This document shows, piece by piece, positions 49,695 through 56,729 of a DNA stretch of 64,000 bases; positions within the stretch are counted from its first letter, which is position 1; the number at the start of each line of letters is the position of its first letter. The stretch covers positions 62,001 through 126,000 of the forward strand of contig JAPPHT010000056.1 in the NCBI GenBank assembly GCA_028874795.1, written 5' to 3'. This DNA comes from Chloroflexota bacterium. Its GTDB lineage: Bacteria > Chloroflexota > Dehalococcoidia > Lucifugimonadales > Australimonadaceae. Below the pieces are notes generated by a model. It searched no databases, was not told the DNA's origin, and was given only the letters and a program-made list of their open reading frames with translations. The position numbers were made by a program, and so were the translations under genes.

Positions 49695-51098
49695 ATGCTC
49701 ATCCAGCGCGCTCCGGACGTGTACGAGAAGCTGCGCCACCTCGGCGGTATGGCGACCGACGACGTGCTCTCACCCGCCGAGCGTTCGGATGGAATGGCGC
49801 GTCCGGGCGAGGGCTGGGAGAGCGTCGGGCCACGCGGCGGAGTCACGCCGCACGCTGGCGTCTACAGGGCCGCGATGCCGAATGGCAAGCGGATCTCACT
49901 CATGCGTGTGATGTTCACGGACCACTGCATCATGGACTGCCACTACTGCCCGAACTCCTACTGGGTGCCTCGAAGGCGCTACGGCTTCAAGGTGGACGAA
50001 CTGGCGCGTCTGTTCGACGAGATGCGCAGCCGACATCTGGTTGAGGGGCTCTTCTTGAGCTCCGGCATCTTCAAGGACCCCAACGCAACCCAGGAGCGAC
50101 TGCTGGACGTGGTGGAAGCGGTGCGCTCACGCTACGGCTTTCGGGGATACGTGCATCTGAAGGTGATGCCCGGCACGAACGACGAGGCGTTGATCGAACA
50201 GAGCCAGCGCCTCGGCGCGCGGCTGTCCGTGAACATGGAGGCCCCTTCCGCCGAGCACCTGCGGAAGCTCAGCGCGATGAAAGACTTCGACAACGGCATC
50301 CTCGCGCCCATGAGACGCATCAGCGAACTCATGCAGGAGCGCTACGGCGGCGCGGTCGGCCAGGCCACGCAGCTCGTCGTTGGCGCCGCCGACGAGTCTG
50401 ACTGGGACATCTACACGCGGGTGCGGACCCTCTATGGCGACTACGGATTCAAGCGCGTCTACTACTCGGCGTTCCGCCCCGTGAAACACACGCCGCTGGA
50501 GGAACACCCCGCAACTCCGCCCGTGCGCGAGCACCGCCTGTACCAACTGGACTGGCTCTCCCGCATCTACGGCTACGAGGCGGAGGAGCTGCGCCCTGCC
50601 TTCGACCCGGGAGGATTCCTCGAACTGCGCGCCGACCCCAAGCTGATGATCGCGGTGAACGACTTCGAGCGGTTCCCGGTTGACGTGAACAGGGCGAGCG
50701 AGCAGGACCTGTTGCGCGTCCCCGGTGTCGGGCCGCTGGCGGCGAGCCGCATCGTGAAGCAGCGCGCGCAGCACTCCATAACACGGCGCCAGGAGCTGCA
50801 GGCGATGGGCGTGGTGCTGAAACGCGCCATGCCCTTCCTGCGGTTCCCGGGGCACACGCCCGCGCCGGCAACGCAGGGCGAACTGCCCCTCTTCCCTCTT
50901 TCCCGTCATTCCCGCGAACCTTCTCATCATTCCCGCGAACTCTCTCGTCATTCCCGCGAACTCTCTCGTCATTCCCGCGAAGGCGGGAACCCAGCAGCCC
51001 CCTCCTCGCGACGGACGGTGGACCTGCACGCCGCGCACGCGGCCTCGGGCTGCGCGTCGTGTCCACTCAACCCCGGCACATGCGGGATGGCTGCGTAG
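49695..51098 (+). CDS. Putative DNA modification/repair radical SAM protein with helix-hairpin-helix domain
   Basis: A 467-residue radical SAM protein. The cluster motif is Cys78-x3-Cys82-x2-Cys85 (CIMDCHYC). The N-terminal MATDDVLSPAERSDGMARPG and CPNSYWVPRRRYGFKVDELA fit the family linked to uracil-DNA-glycosylase-like proteins (TIGR03916 type). A helix-hairpin-helix at about 328-360 (DVNRASEQDLLRVPGVGPLA) would bind DNA. Residues 402-430 are four copies of HSRE-containing 7-residue units encoded by a 21-bp DNA repeat. The ATG at 49695 follows GGGGAGG. The LexA-like box upstream supports a DNA-damage role. Confidence 0.87.
   Translation: MLIQRAPDVYEKLRHLGGMATDDVLSPAERSDGMARPGEGWESVGPRGGVTPHAGVYRAAMPNGKRISLMRVMFTDHCIMDCHYCPNSYWVPRRRYGFKVDELARLFDEMRSRHLVEGLFLSSGIFKDPNATQERLLDVVEAVRSRYGFRGYVHLKVMPGTNDEALIEQSQRLGARLSVNMEAPSAEHLRKLSAMKDFDNGILAPMRRISELMQERYGGAVGQATQLVVGAADESDWDIYTRVRTLYGDYGFKRVYYSAFRPVKHTPLEEHPATPPVREHRLYQLDWLSRIYGYEAEELRPAFDPGGFLELRADPKLMIAVNDFERFPVDVNRASEQDLLRVPGVGPLAASRIVKQRAQHSITRRQELQAMGVVLKRAMPFLRFPGHTPAPATQGELPLFPLSRHSREPSHHSRELSRHSRELSRHSREGGNPAAPSSRRTVDLHAAHAASGCASCPLNPGTCGMAA
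50902..50992 (+). repeat. Intragenic 21-bp tandem array of the GTCATTCCCGC element
   Basis: CATTCCCGCGAA occurs at 50907, 50928, 50949 and 50970, exactly 21 bp apart, inside the radical SAM gene. The last unit runs into AGGCGGGAACCC, so it is a complete element, while the first three are half units. The array is in frame and encodes HSRE repeats. Confidence 0.85.
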
Positions 51099-51177
51099 AC
51101 GCCGCGGTTGGAGCGAAGCCTCGCGCCGGTCCCGGGAGTGCTACTATCCGCGCGAACGAGCGAGGCGAACGGGAACG

Positions 51178-51639
51178 ATGCTCAGAGTCGGCACACAGGC
51201 CCCCGACTTCACGCTGCCGCTCAACAACGGCAACCTCTTCACGCTCTCAGAGCAGCGCGGACGGAACGTGGTGCTCTTCTTCTTTCCCCGCGCCGGCACC
51301 AGGGGGTGAACCTGGGAGGCCGCGGAGTTCCGCGACAAGCACGAACGCATCGCCGGAGCGGACGCAGCCGTTGTCGGCATCAGCACGGACGGCAGCGATG
51401 CGCTGGCCGACTTCGCGCAGACCCTCGCCCTGCCCTACAGCCTGGCGTCCGACCGCTCCGGCGAGGTGCGGCGTCTCTACGACGTCCGGCGCCGGTTCGG
51501 GCTCGGCACCTCCCGCTTCACCTACGTCGTCGACGACGCCGGCGTGATCCGGAGCGTGTACCACAACGAGTTCGTGATGAGGAGCCACGCCGACAACGCG
51601 CTCGAGGCGCTGGAAGCGCTCCGCAACGGGCGGGCATAA
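51178..51639 (+). CDS. Peroxiredoxin with in-frame UGA at the peroxidatic cysteine position (probable selenoprotein)
   Basis: A 153-codon gene for an AhpC/TSA (Bcp-like) peroxiredoxin. The start LRVGTQAPDFTLPLNNGN and VVLFFFPRAGTRG lead to codon 44, which is TGA at 51307-51309, followed by TWEAAEFRDKHERI. The family signature is PxxxTxxC, and the UGA falls exactly on that Cys (Pro37, Thr41). The frame then stays open for 109 codons with proper family sequence (VVGISTDGS, LPYSLASDRSG, SRFTYVVDDAGVIR). A stem-loop 51321-51334 (CGCGG-AGTT-CCGCG) lies 11 nt behind the UGA, at the place of a bacterial SECIS. No other Cys is present. A nonsense-mutated gene is the alternative. Confidence 0.85.
51310..51340 (+). 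promoter_or_regulatory. Candidate bacterial SECIS element
   Basis: Behind the UGA, CGCGG (51321-51325) and CCGCG (51330-51334) pair around the tetraloop AGTT, with a G in the second loop position. The loop begins 16 nt after the UGA, within the range known for bacterial SECIS elements. It overlaps the coding sequence, as expected. Confidence 0.6.
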
Positions 51640-51683
51640 CCATGCTTCCGGGGCGACGGCACACCCTCTCTCTCGGCTCTGCG

Positions 51684-51712
51684 ATTGCATTCATTCGCAT
51701 GTGTCAGTACGC
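51684..51712 (+). promoter_or_regulatory. Possible promoter of small-protein copy 3, mogA and trmD
   Basis: TTGCAT and TACGCT are 17 bp apart, and TACGCTGTTGCC matches the downstream part of the dispersed promoter-like module. The upstream GACAC-CGCCCC part is not present. It lies about 65 bp before the small-protein start. Confidence 0.45.
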
Positions 51713-51775
51713 TGTTGCCAGAGCCGATATCATGGGATACCGTAGTATCAGGCATTCGAGCAGGGAGCACGAAGC

Positions 51776-52057
51776 GTGACGACGACACCTCCTCCGGCAG
51801 AAGACGTACCCCGCTACTTCCACGACTACGCGCTGGAGAACGAGCGCCAGCACAGAGAACTGGCCACAGCCATCGCCAAGTCCGAAGGCGAACTGAAGAC
51901 GGCTATCGCCAGGTCAAGAGGCGATTTGGAGACCGCCATCGCAGACCTAAGGGGCGAAATCCATCAGATCGAGAACCGGTTGCTCTGGCGGATACTGGGC
52001 GGGGTTGTCGTCGCCGTCGGCCTCGGCACCGCGGTAGACAGGTTGCTCGGCGGCTAG
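51776..52057 (+). CDS. Small coiled-coil/membrane-tail protein, copy 3
   Basis: A 93-residue protein and the longest intact member of the family in this window. The first 30 residues (TTTPPPAEDVPRYFHDYALE and NERQHREL) nearly equal copy 1. Then come heptad-like repeats (AIAKSEGELKTAIARSRGDL, ETAIADLRGEIHQIENRL) suggesting a coiled coil, and a C-terminal membrane helix (ILGGVVVAVGLGTAVDRLLGG). The layout resembles XhlA-type small membrane proteins. It lies 14 nt ahead of mogA, so it is likely co-transcribed with mogA and trmD. Confidence 0.7.
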   Translation: MTTTPPPAEDVPRYFHDYALENERQHRELATAIAKSEGELKTAIARSRGDLETAIADLRGEIHQIENRLLWRILGGVVVAVGLGTAVDRLLGG

Positions 52058-52071
52058 GGTATCATCGCCCC

Positions 52072-52554
52072 GTGTACAGGGTAGGCGTTCTTACGAGCAG
52101 TGACATGGGCGCGCGCGGCGAGCGCGAGGACACGAGCGGGGCGTTGATCCGCGAGACCCTCGCGCAACCGGACTACGAGCACGTCGAGTACGCCGTCGTT
52201 CCCGACGACCGCGCGACCATCGAGCAGACGCTGCGCACCTGGGCCGACGAGCGGGGGCTCGACCTCATCCTCACCACCGGCGGCACCGGGTTCACCGATC
52301 GCGACGTCGCGCCCGAAGCGACACTCGCGGTCATCGACCGCATCGCCCCCGGGCTGCCTGAGGCGATGCGCGCCTACGGGCTGACGAAGACACCCATGGC
52401 GATGCTCAGTCGGGGAACGGCGGGCGTGCGGGGCCGCACCCTTATCGTGAACCTGCCGGGCAGCCCCAAGGGCGTGCGCGAAGGTCTCGAGGTGCTTGTG
52501 CCCGTCCTCTCGCACGCGCTCGGCCAGATGACGGGCGCCGACCGCGGCCACTGA
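52072..52554 (+). CDS. mogA: Molybdenum cofactor biosynthesis protein (MogA/MoaB family)
   Basis: A 160-residue protein of the molybdopterin adenylyltransferase family. Motifs are [40 protein letters not shown] and [20 protein letters not shown], which form the molybdopterin-binding site. It starts at GTG 52072; the frame is open further upstream but only as the shadow of the small-protein gene. It would activate molybdopterin for Mo insertion, needed by the CoxL enzyme at 19793. trmD follows 7 nt later. Confidence 0.92.
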   Translation: MYRVGVLTSSDMGARGEREDTSGALIRETLAQPDYEHVEYAVVPDDRATIEQTLRTWADERGLDLILTTGGTGFTDRDVAPEATLAVIDRIAPGLPEAMRAYGLTKTPMAMLSRGTAGVRGRTLIVNLPGSPKGVREGLEVLVPVLSHALGQMTGADRGH

Positions 52555-52561
52555 AACGCCC

Positions 52562-53320
52562 ATGCGCATAGACGTCCTTACCGTGTTCCCGGAGATGTTC
52601 GGCCCGGTGCTCGCCGCCGGCATCGTTGGCAAGGCGGTCCGCGCCGGGCTCGCGGACGTGCGCATCCACGACCTGCGCGACTTCGCCCACGACAGGCATC
52701 GCTCTACGGACGACGCTCCGTTCGGCGGCGGGCCGGGGATGGTCATGCTGCCCCAGCCGCTCTTCGAAGCCGTGCGCTCCCTGGAACCAAGTCTCGACGC
52801 GGCCGTCGTCGTCCTCAGTCCGCAGGGCAAACCATTCGACCAGAGAGCGGCGGAGCGGCTCGCGCAGCTGGAACGCATCGTCCTCATCTGCGGGCGGTAC
52901 GAGGGCATCGACGAGCGCGTGATCGAGGGACTCGCGACGGAGGAGCTCAGCACCGGTGACTACGTGGTGAGCGGCGGCGAGGTCCCCGCGATGCTCGTCG
53001 TGGACGCCGTTGTGCGGCTGCTGCCGGGAGCGCTTGGGCACGGCGAGGAGGCGCTGGCTGACGATTCGCATACGTCCGGGCTGCTGCAGCACCCGCAGTA
53101 CACGCGGCCCGCCGACTTCGAGGGGCGCTCCGTGCCCGACGTGCTGCTCTCCGGCAATCACGCCGCGATCGCACAGTGGCGCAGGCGTGAGGCGCTGCGG
53201 AGGACGCTCGAACGGCGCCCGGACATGCTCGCAAGGGCCGAACTGAGCGCGGAGGATGCGCAGATCCTCCGCGCCCTGGGATGGCAGCCGCCTACGCCGG
53301 TACCGGGGACGCCGGAGTAA
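52562..53320 (+). CDS. trmD: tRNA (guanine-N1)-methyltransferase TrmD
   Basis: SPOUT methyltransferase of 252 residues that makes m1G37 in tRNAs, including tRNA-Pro. Diagnostic blocks are [36 protein letters not shown], the knot region [17 protein letters not shown] and [20 protein letters not shown], and [20 protein letters not shown]. TrmD is essential in most bacteria. It is normally found beside rimM, rpsP and rplS; here it sits with mogA. Its 3' end overlaps the convergent MBL-fold gene by 29 nt. Confidence 0.96.
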   Translation: MRIDVLTVFPEMFGPVLAAGIVGKAVRAGLADVRIHDLRDFAHDRHRSTDDAPFGGGPGMVMLPQPLFEAVRSLEPSLDAAVVVLSPQGKPFDQRAAERLAQLERIVLICGRYEGIDERVIEGLATEELSTGDYVVSGGEVPAMLVVDAVVRLLPGALGHGEEALADDSHTSGLLQHPQYTRPADFEGRSVPDVLLSGNHAAIAQWRRREALRRTLERRPDMLARAELSAEDAQILRALGWQPPTPVPGTPE

Positions 53321-54236
53321 CCGGGGCCTCTGATGCCGCCGGCGCCACCTGCTCCTTGCGTGCGGGGGCCGCCACACGGCGGGTCCTGGTGGGCTCGGGC
53401 AGCGCCGTCCTGCCCAGGCTGAAGGCTTCGATGCTCTCCAGCTGGTTCGCGCGCACCCATTCGTCACGGCCCACAGGAGCGACGAGCCAACTCTCCAGCA
53501 CGGCCTGGCGTTTCATCTCTACCTTGGTCCGCGCCGTGGCTTCCGGGCTCCAGTCGTACGCCGCATTCACGGTCGGGGAGAGGTGCATCGACGTCGGCAC
53601 CAGCATGCCGAGGAACGCGTAGGTGGCCTTCCCCTGCTGGCAGAGGACGATCTGGTGTCCGGGGGTCGGTCCCGCCGCGGGCTCGACCCACACGTCGGCG
53701 CAGACCTCTGTCGTGCGGTCGACGACCTCCAACTGGCCGCTGTCGAGCAGCGGTTCGTGGTCGTCTGCTCGGTAGTGCTTCCGGTTCCTGCGGCTCGGGC
53801 GCATCGCCTCCTCCAGCGCGTCGCGGTGGATGACGTACCGCGCGTTGGGGAACGTCGGCAGTACCCGACCGGAGGAGGTGAAGTGCGTGCACCCTCCGGC
53901 GTACTCGGAGAAGAGGTCCGTCTGGATGACGACGGCGATGTCCTTGGGCATGAGGCCGAGCTGGCGTAGCTCCCGCACCAGCGATGACCTGCTGCGCGTG
54001 CGCGCTGCGTCCAGGGAGAGCGGGGGTTTATCGCCGGGGCCCGTGTTCACGAGCACCCAGCCTTCCGGGTGATCGATGAGCACGCTGTAGTTGCCGAAGG
54101 AAACCCTGTTCTGGCGGTCCGGGGAGACGAACCGCTCCCACGATTGCTTGGTCGTAGCCCCGAACAGGATGCCACCGTCCAGGCGGGTGGTGCTGACGCG
54201 AAGGAGACGCACATACGGTTTCGTTGCTTTACCCAT
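53292..54236 (-). CDS. MBL-fold protein with substituted metal-binding motifs
   Basis: A 314-residue protein with the metallo-beta-lactamase fold order ([40 protein letters not shown], then [20 protein letters not shown] and [13 protein letters not shown]). In active members the second block is T-H-x-H-x-D-H-A-G-G, the third GHTPGH, and the fourth GDLVP. Here these read [17 protein letters not shown] and GMLVP, so most zinc ligands are gone. It may be a non-catalytic or binding protein. A basic/Pro-rich tail follows. The ATG at 54236 follows AGGAGA, and a good promoter lies upstream. Confidence 0.85.
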   Translation of the reverse strand: MGKATKPYVRLLRVSTTRLDGGILFGATTKQSWERFVSPDRQNRVSFGNYSVLIDHPEGWVLVNTGPGDKPPLSLDAARTRSRSSLVRELRQLGLMPKDIAVVIQTDLFSEYAGGCTHFTSSGRVLPTFPNARYVIHRDALEEAMRPSRRNRKHYRADDHEPLLDSGQLEVVDRTTEVCADVWVEPAAGPTPGHQIVLCQQGKATYAFLGMLVPTSMHLSPTVNAAYDWSPEATARTKVEMKRQAVLESWLVAPVGRDEWVRANQLESIEAFSLGRTALPEPTRTRRVAAPARKEQVAPAASEAPVTPASPVPA

Positions 54237-54282
54237 AGGAATCTCCTCTGGCGCAGGAGCGCATGAAGGAACAATGGCGGCT

Positions 54283-54310
54283 ATTATGTTCAAGTTTTCA
54301 GCTTTGTCAA
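54283..54310 (-). promoter_or_regulatory. Sigma-70-type promoter of the MBL-fold gene
   Basis: On the minus strand consensus -35 TTGACA (54310-54305) and -10 CATAAT (54288-54283) are 16 bp apart. They lie about 47 bp upstream of the start codon, in an unusually A+T-rich patch. Confidence 0.65.
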
Positions 54311-54441
54311 GACTCTGGCTAGAATCGATTTAGGAAAGTGACCAAATCTGACACCCTGTCAGACCAGCCATAGAGAGGTCTACCGTGAGGTAGTCCCTGC
54401 CTGAGCCATAGCATCGGTTTTGAACGAAGTTTAGGAAATTG

Positions 54442-54783
54442 TCAGCCGATGGCTGAACGCCGCGCGCTCGCCCCACCAAGCGCCGCGCCCACCGTACCCC
54501 CCGCGAATACCCACAGCACCGCCACTGCGACCACCAGCAGAACGAAGTTCGCCGACAGGTCCGCGAACAGGGCTATCCCCATCACCGCTATGGCGGCGGG
54601 CACAAGCAGGAGCGCGGCCATCAGCAGGCCGATCAGCACCGCCTGCCCCTGCGTGCAGGCGCACCGGGCGCCCGCGATGTACCCACCGATCAGCGGAGAC
54701 GGTACCCCCGTAACGAAGTGCACGATGGGAACGAGGATGCAACCCAGGGTGACGGCGGCCCCCACCAGGGCGGCTCGGAACAT
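54442..54783 (-). CDS. Small integral membrane protein of unknown function
   Basis: A 113-residue protein with about four membrane helices (FRAALVGAAVTLGCILVPIV, GQAVLIGLLMAALLLVPAAI, LLVVAVAVLWVFAGGTVGAA). Between the first two is a short loop with a Cys-x-Cys (GARCACTQG). The pattern resembles small DUF5518-type membrane proteins, but I cannot name the family firmly. The ATG at 54783 is chosen because the upstream frame is polar and Arg-rich. Confidence 0.6.
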   Translation of the reverse strand: MFRAALVGAAVTLGCILVPIVHFVTGVPSPLIGGYIAGARCACTQGQAVLIGLLMAALLLVPAAIAVMGIALFADLSANFVLLVVAVAVLWVFAGGTVGAALGGASARRSAIG

Positions 54784-55068
54784 GTCGGAACCTCTTGGAT
54801 GCGGAAGGGTCGCGGGAAGTCTACGGACGGAGCGAGCGGACTGTCCATCGCGCGCAGGTCTCTCCCGCAAGCGGGATCACGGACATGGCATCTCTCCGCT
54901 ACGGCAGTGAGATGGTCCAGCGTAGATTGCGATTTTCGTAGGCGCTCCACTCGGCCATGATTGGAGACGGCGCGCTGGCGCAAGCTCGTGGCGGATAGAG
55001 CATACCGATTTGCACTCGTGTAGTATTCTTGGCGCATCAACGGAGACACTCCAGGGGAGGAAGACGAG
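54784..55068. other. Divergent intergenic region before the amidase operon
   Basis: These 285 bases separate a minus-strand membrane protein from the plus-strand GatC/AtzG-like gene. A -10-like TAGTAT (55021-55026) and the ribosome-binding site GGGGAGGAAG before the TTG start at 55069 are the only signals I can support. Confidence 0.45.
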
Positions 55069-55275
55069 TTGACGGCGTTCCAGCGGCAGATCCCCGAAGA
55101 GGAAGACCTCAAGCGCATGCTCGAAAGAGCGGGGATGGTCCTTTCCGAGGAAGACCTCCAGACCATGGCGACGGCCTTTCCCTCCGTCCGGGCCCAGTTG
55201 GAGCGGCTGTATTCCTATAACTTCGATGGAGAGTCCTATCCGTTCCGCACCATCTTCCCCGAGACGAATGCATGA
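55069..55275 (+). CDS. Small AtzG/GatC-like partner of the amidase
   Basis: A 68-residue acidic helical protein (EEDLKRMLERAGMVLSEEDL, then MATAFPSVRAQLERLYSY) with an extended C-terminus rich in Phe and Pro. Size, helical start and position resemble GatC and AtzG, the small subunits that wrap around GatA/AtzE-type amidases. It starts at TTG 55069 after a strong GGGGAGGAAG site. The stop overlaps the amidase start by four bases (ATGA), which supports a complex. The similarity is by pattern only. Confidence 0.65.
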   Translation: MTAFQRQIPEEEDLKRMLERAGMVLSEEDLQTMATAFPSVRAQLERLYSYNFDGESYPFRTIFPETNA

Positions 55276-56666
55276 ACGCCGACGACCTTTGCTATCTGTC
55301 GATCTCCGAAGCGGCAGAACTGATCCGGGAGAAGAAGCTGTCCCCGGTGGAGTTGACGCAAGCGCACATCGACCGGATCGACCGGCTGAACCCCCAGGTC
55401 AAGGCGTACGTCACGCGAACGGACGAAGAGGCATTGGCCCGCGCGAAGACCGCCGAGGCTGAGATCAACGCCGGTCGTTATCAGGGACCTCTCCATGGGA
55501 TACCGGTCTCCTTCAAGGACCTATATGACACCGCAGGGACCAGGACGACGGGCCAGTCCAGGTTGTTCGCCGACCGTATCCCCACCGAGGATTCCGCAAC
55601 GGTGGCCAGCGTGAAGCAGGCCGGAGCGGTGTCACTCGGCAAGGTGGCGCTGGCGGAGTTCGGACTTGGGGGCTCGCCCACCAGTCTGTTCGAGACGCCG
55701 AACAATCCGTGGAACCTCGATTACTCACCGGGCGGATCGAGCAGCGGTTCAGGCGCGGCGCTCGCGGCGGGACTCTGCATGGGGTCGTTCGGCACGGATA
55801 CAGGAGGTTCTCTGCGGAACCCCGGACACTGCTCCGGGATCGTAGGCTTGAAACCAACGCTGGGCAGGGTCAGCCGCTTCGGCGTCATCCCGTGCAGCTG
55901 GTCGCTGGACACCGTCGGTCCGATGGCCCGAACGGTGAGCGATGTTGCAGTGCTTCTCCAGGCGGTGGCCGGACACGACCCACGCGACCCTTCCTCCGCC
56001 GACAGGCCGGTCCCGGACTACAGCGAGGCACTGGGTAAGGGCGTCGAGGGTCTGAGGATCGGCGTGCCCCGTGACTACTTCTTCAGGACCGACCTGGGCG
56101 CGGATGCTGAGGTCGTCCAGTGCGCCGAGCAGGCGCTGGTCGTGCTCGAGGACCTCGGCGCCTCTATACAGGAAGTGTCGGTCCCGAGCGTCGCGGACGC
56201 GCGATCAGCCCAGATGGTCATCATGCACGCAGAGGCGTTCGCCTACCATCGGCAGTTCCTGCGTGACCGCGCCGGAGATTACGGTCCGGTACGCTTCCGC
56301 TTCTGGCTCGGCGCGCTCTACACCGCCGAAGACTACCTTCAGGCAAGCCTGTTCCGCCGGCAGCTCGTCAGGGAGGTCGACGACGTGCTGGGGAAGGTAG
56401 ACCTGATCGTCACTCCGACCATGCCCCGGCCTGCCCCGAAAGGGGGAGACTCCTCGCCCTTCGGCACGTTGACTGGTCTCAACTTCCTTGCTCCGTTCAA
56501 TCTCACGGGCTCGCCTGCGGTCTCCGTACCCTGCGGATTCACCAGCGGCGGGTTGCCTGTGGGGCTCCAGATCGCAGGAGCCTGGTTCGACGAGGCGACC
56601 GTCCTGCGTGCGGCCCACGCCTACGCGCAGGCGACGCCGTGGTGGGAGATGCATCCTGATCTGTAG
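55272..56666 (+). CDS. Amidase signature family enzyme (GatA/AtzE-like)
   Basis: Amidase of 464 residues with the Ser-cisSer-Lys triad. Lys82 lies in GIPVSFKDLYD, cis-Ser156 in YSPGGSSSGSG and the nucleophile Ser180 in GTDTGGSLRNP. It follows and overlaps a small AtzG/GatC-like gene, as in atzGE. No gatB is present, so the protein is more likely a catabolic amidase than the tRNA amidotransferase subunit. The tripartite transporter genes directly behind suggest it works on an imported amide or acid. Confidence 0.92.
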   Translation: MNADDLCYLSISEAAELIREKKLSPVELTQAHIDRIDRLNPQVKAYVTRTDEEALARAKTAEAEINAGRYQGPLHGIPVSFKDLYDTAGTRTTGQSRLFADRIPTEDSATVASVKQAGAVSLGKVALAEFGLGGSPTSLFETPNNPWNLDYSPGGSSSGSGAALAAGLCMGSFGTDTGGSLRNPGHCSGIVGLKPTLGRVSRFGVIPCSWSLDTVGPMARTVSDVAVLLQAVAGHDPRDPSSADRPVPDYSEALGKGVEGLRIGVPRDYFFRTDLGADAEVVQCAEQALVVLEDLGASIQEVSVPSVADARSAQMVIMHAEAFAYHRQFLRDRAGDYGPVRFRFWLGALYTAEDYLQASLFRRQLVREVDDVLGKVDLIVTPTMPRPAPKGGDSSPFGTLTGLNFLAPFNLTGSPAVSVPCGFTSGGLPVGLQIAGAWFDEATVLRAAHAYAQATPWWEMHPDL

Positions 56667-56729
56667 TGCGGCGCCGTCACGAGGGAAGCGGCGTATGGGC
56701 GCAGGCGAGCGGGCAAAGACGGTGACCAC

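Noticed and set aside
50902-50992. Short regularly spaced repeats that could suggest a CRISPR array
   Set aside because: Units are contiguous at 21 bp with no variable spacers of proper length, lie inside a gene, and belong to a dispersed repeat family.
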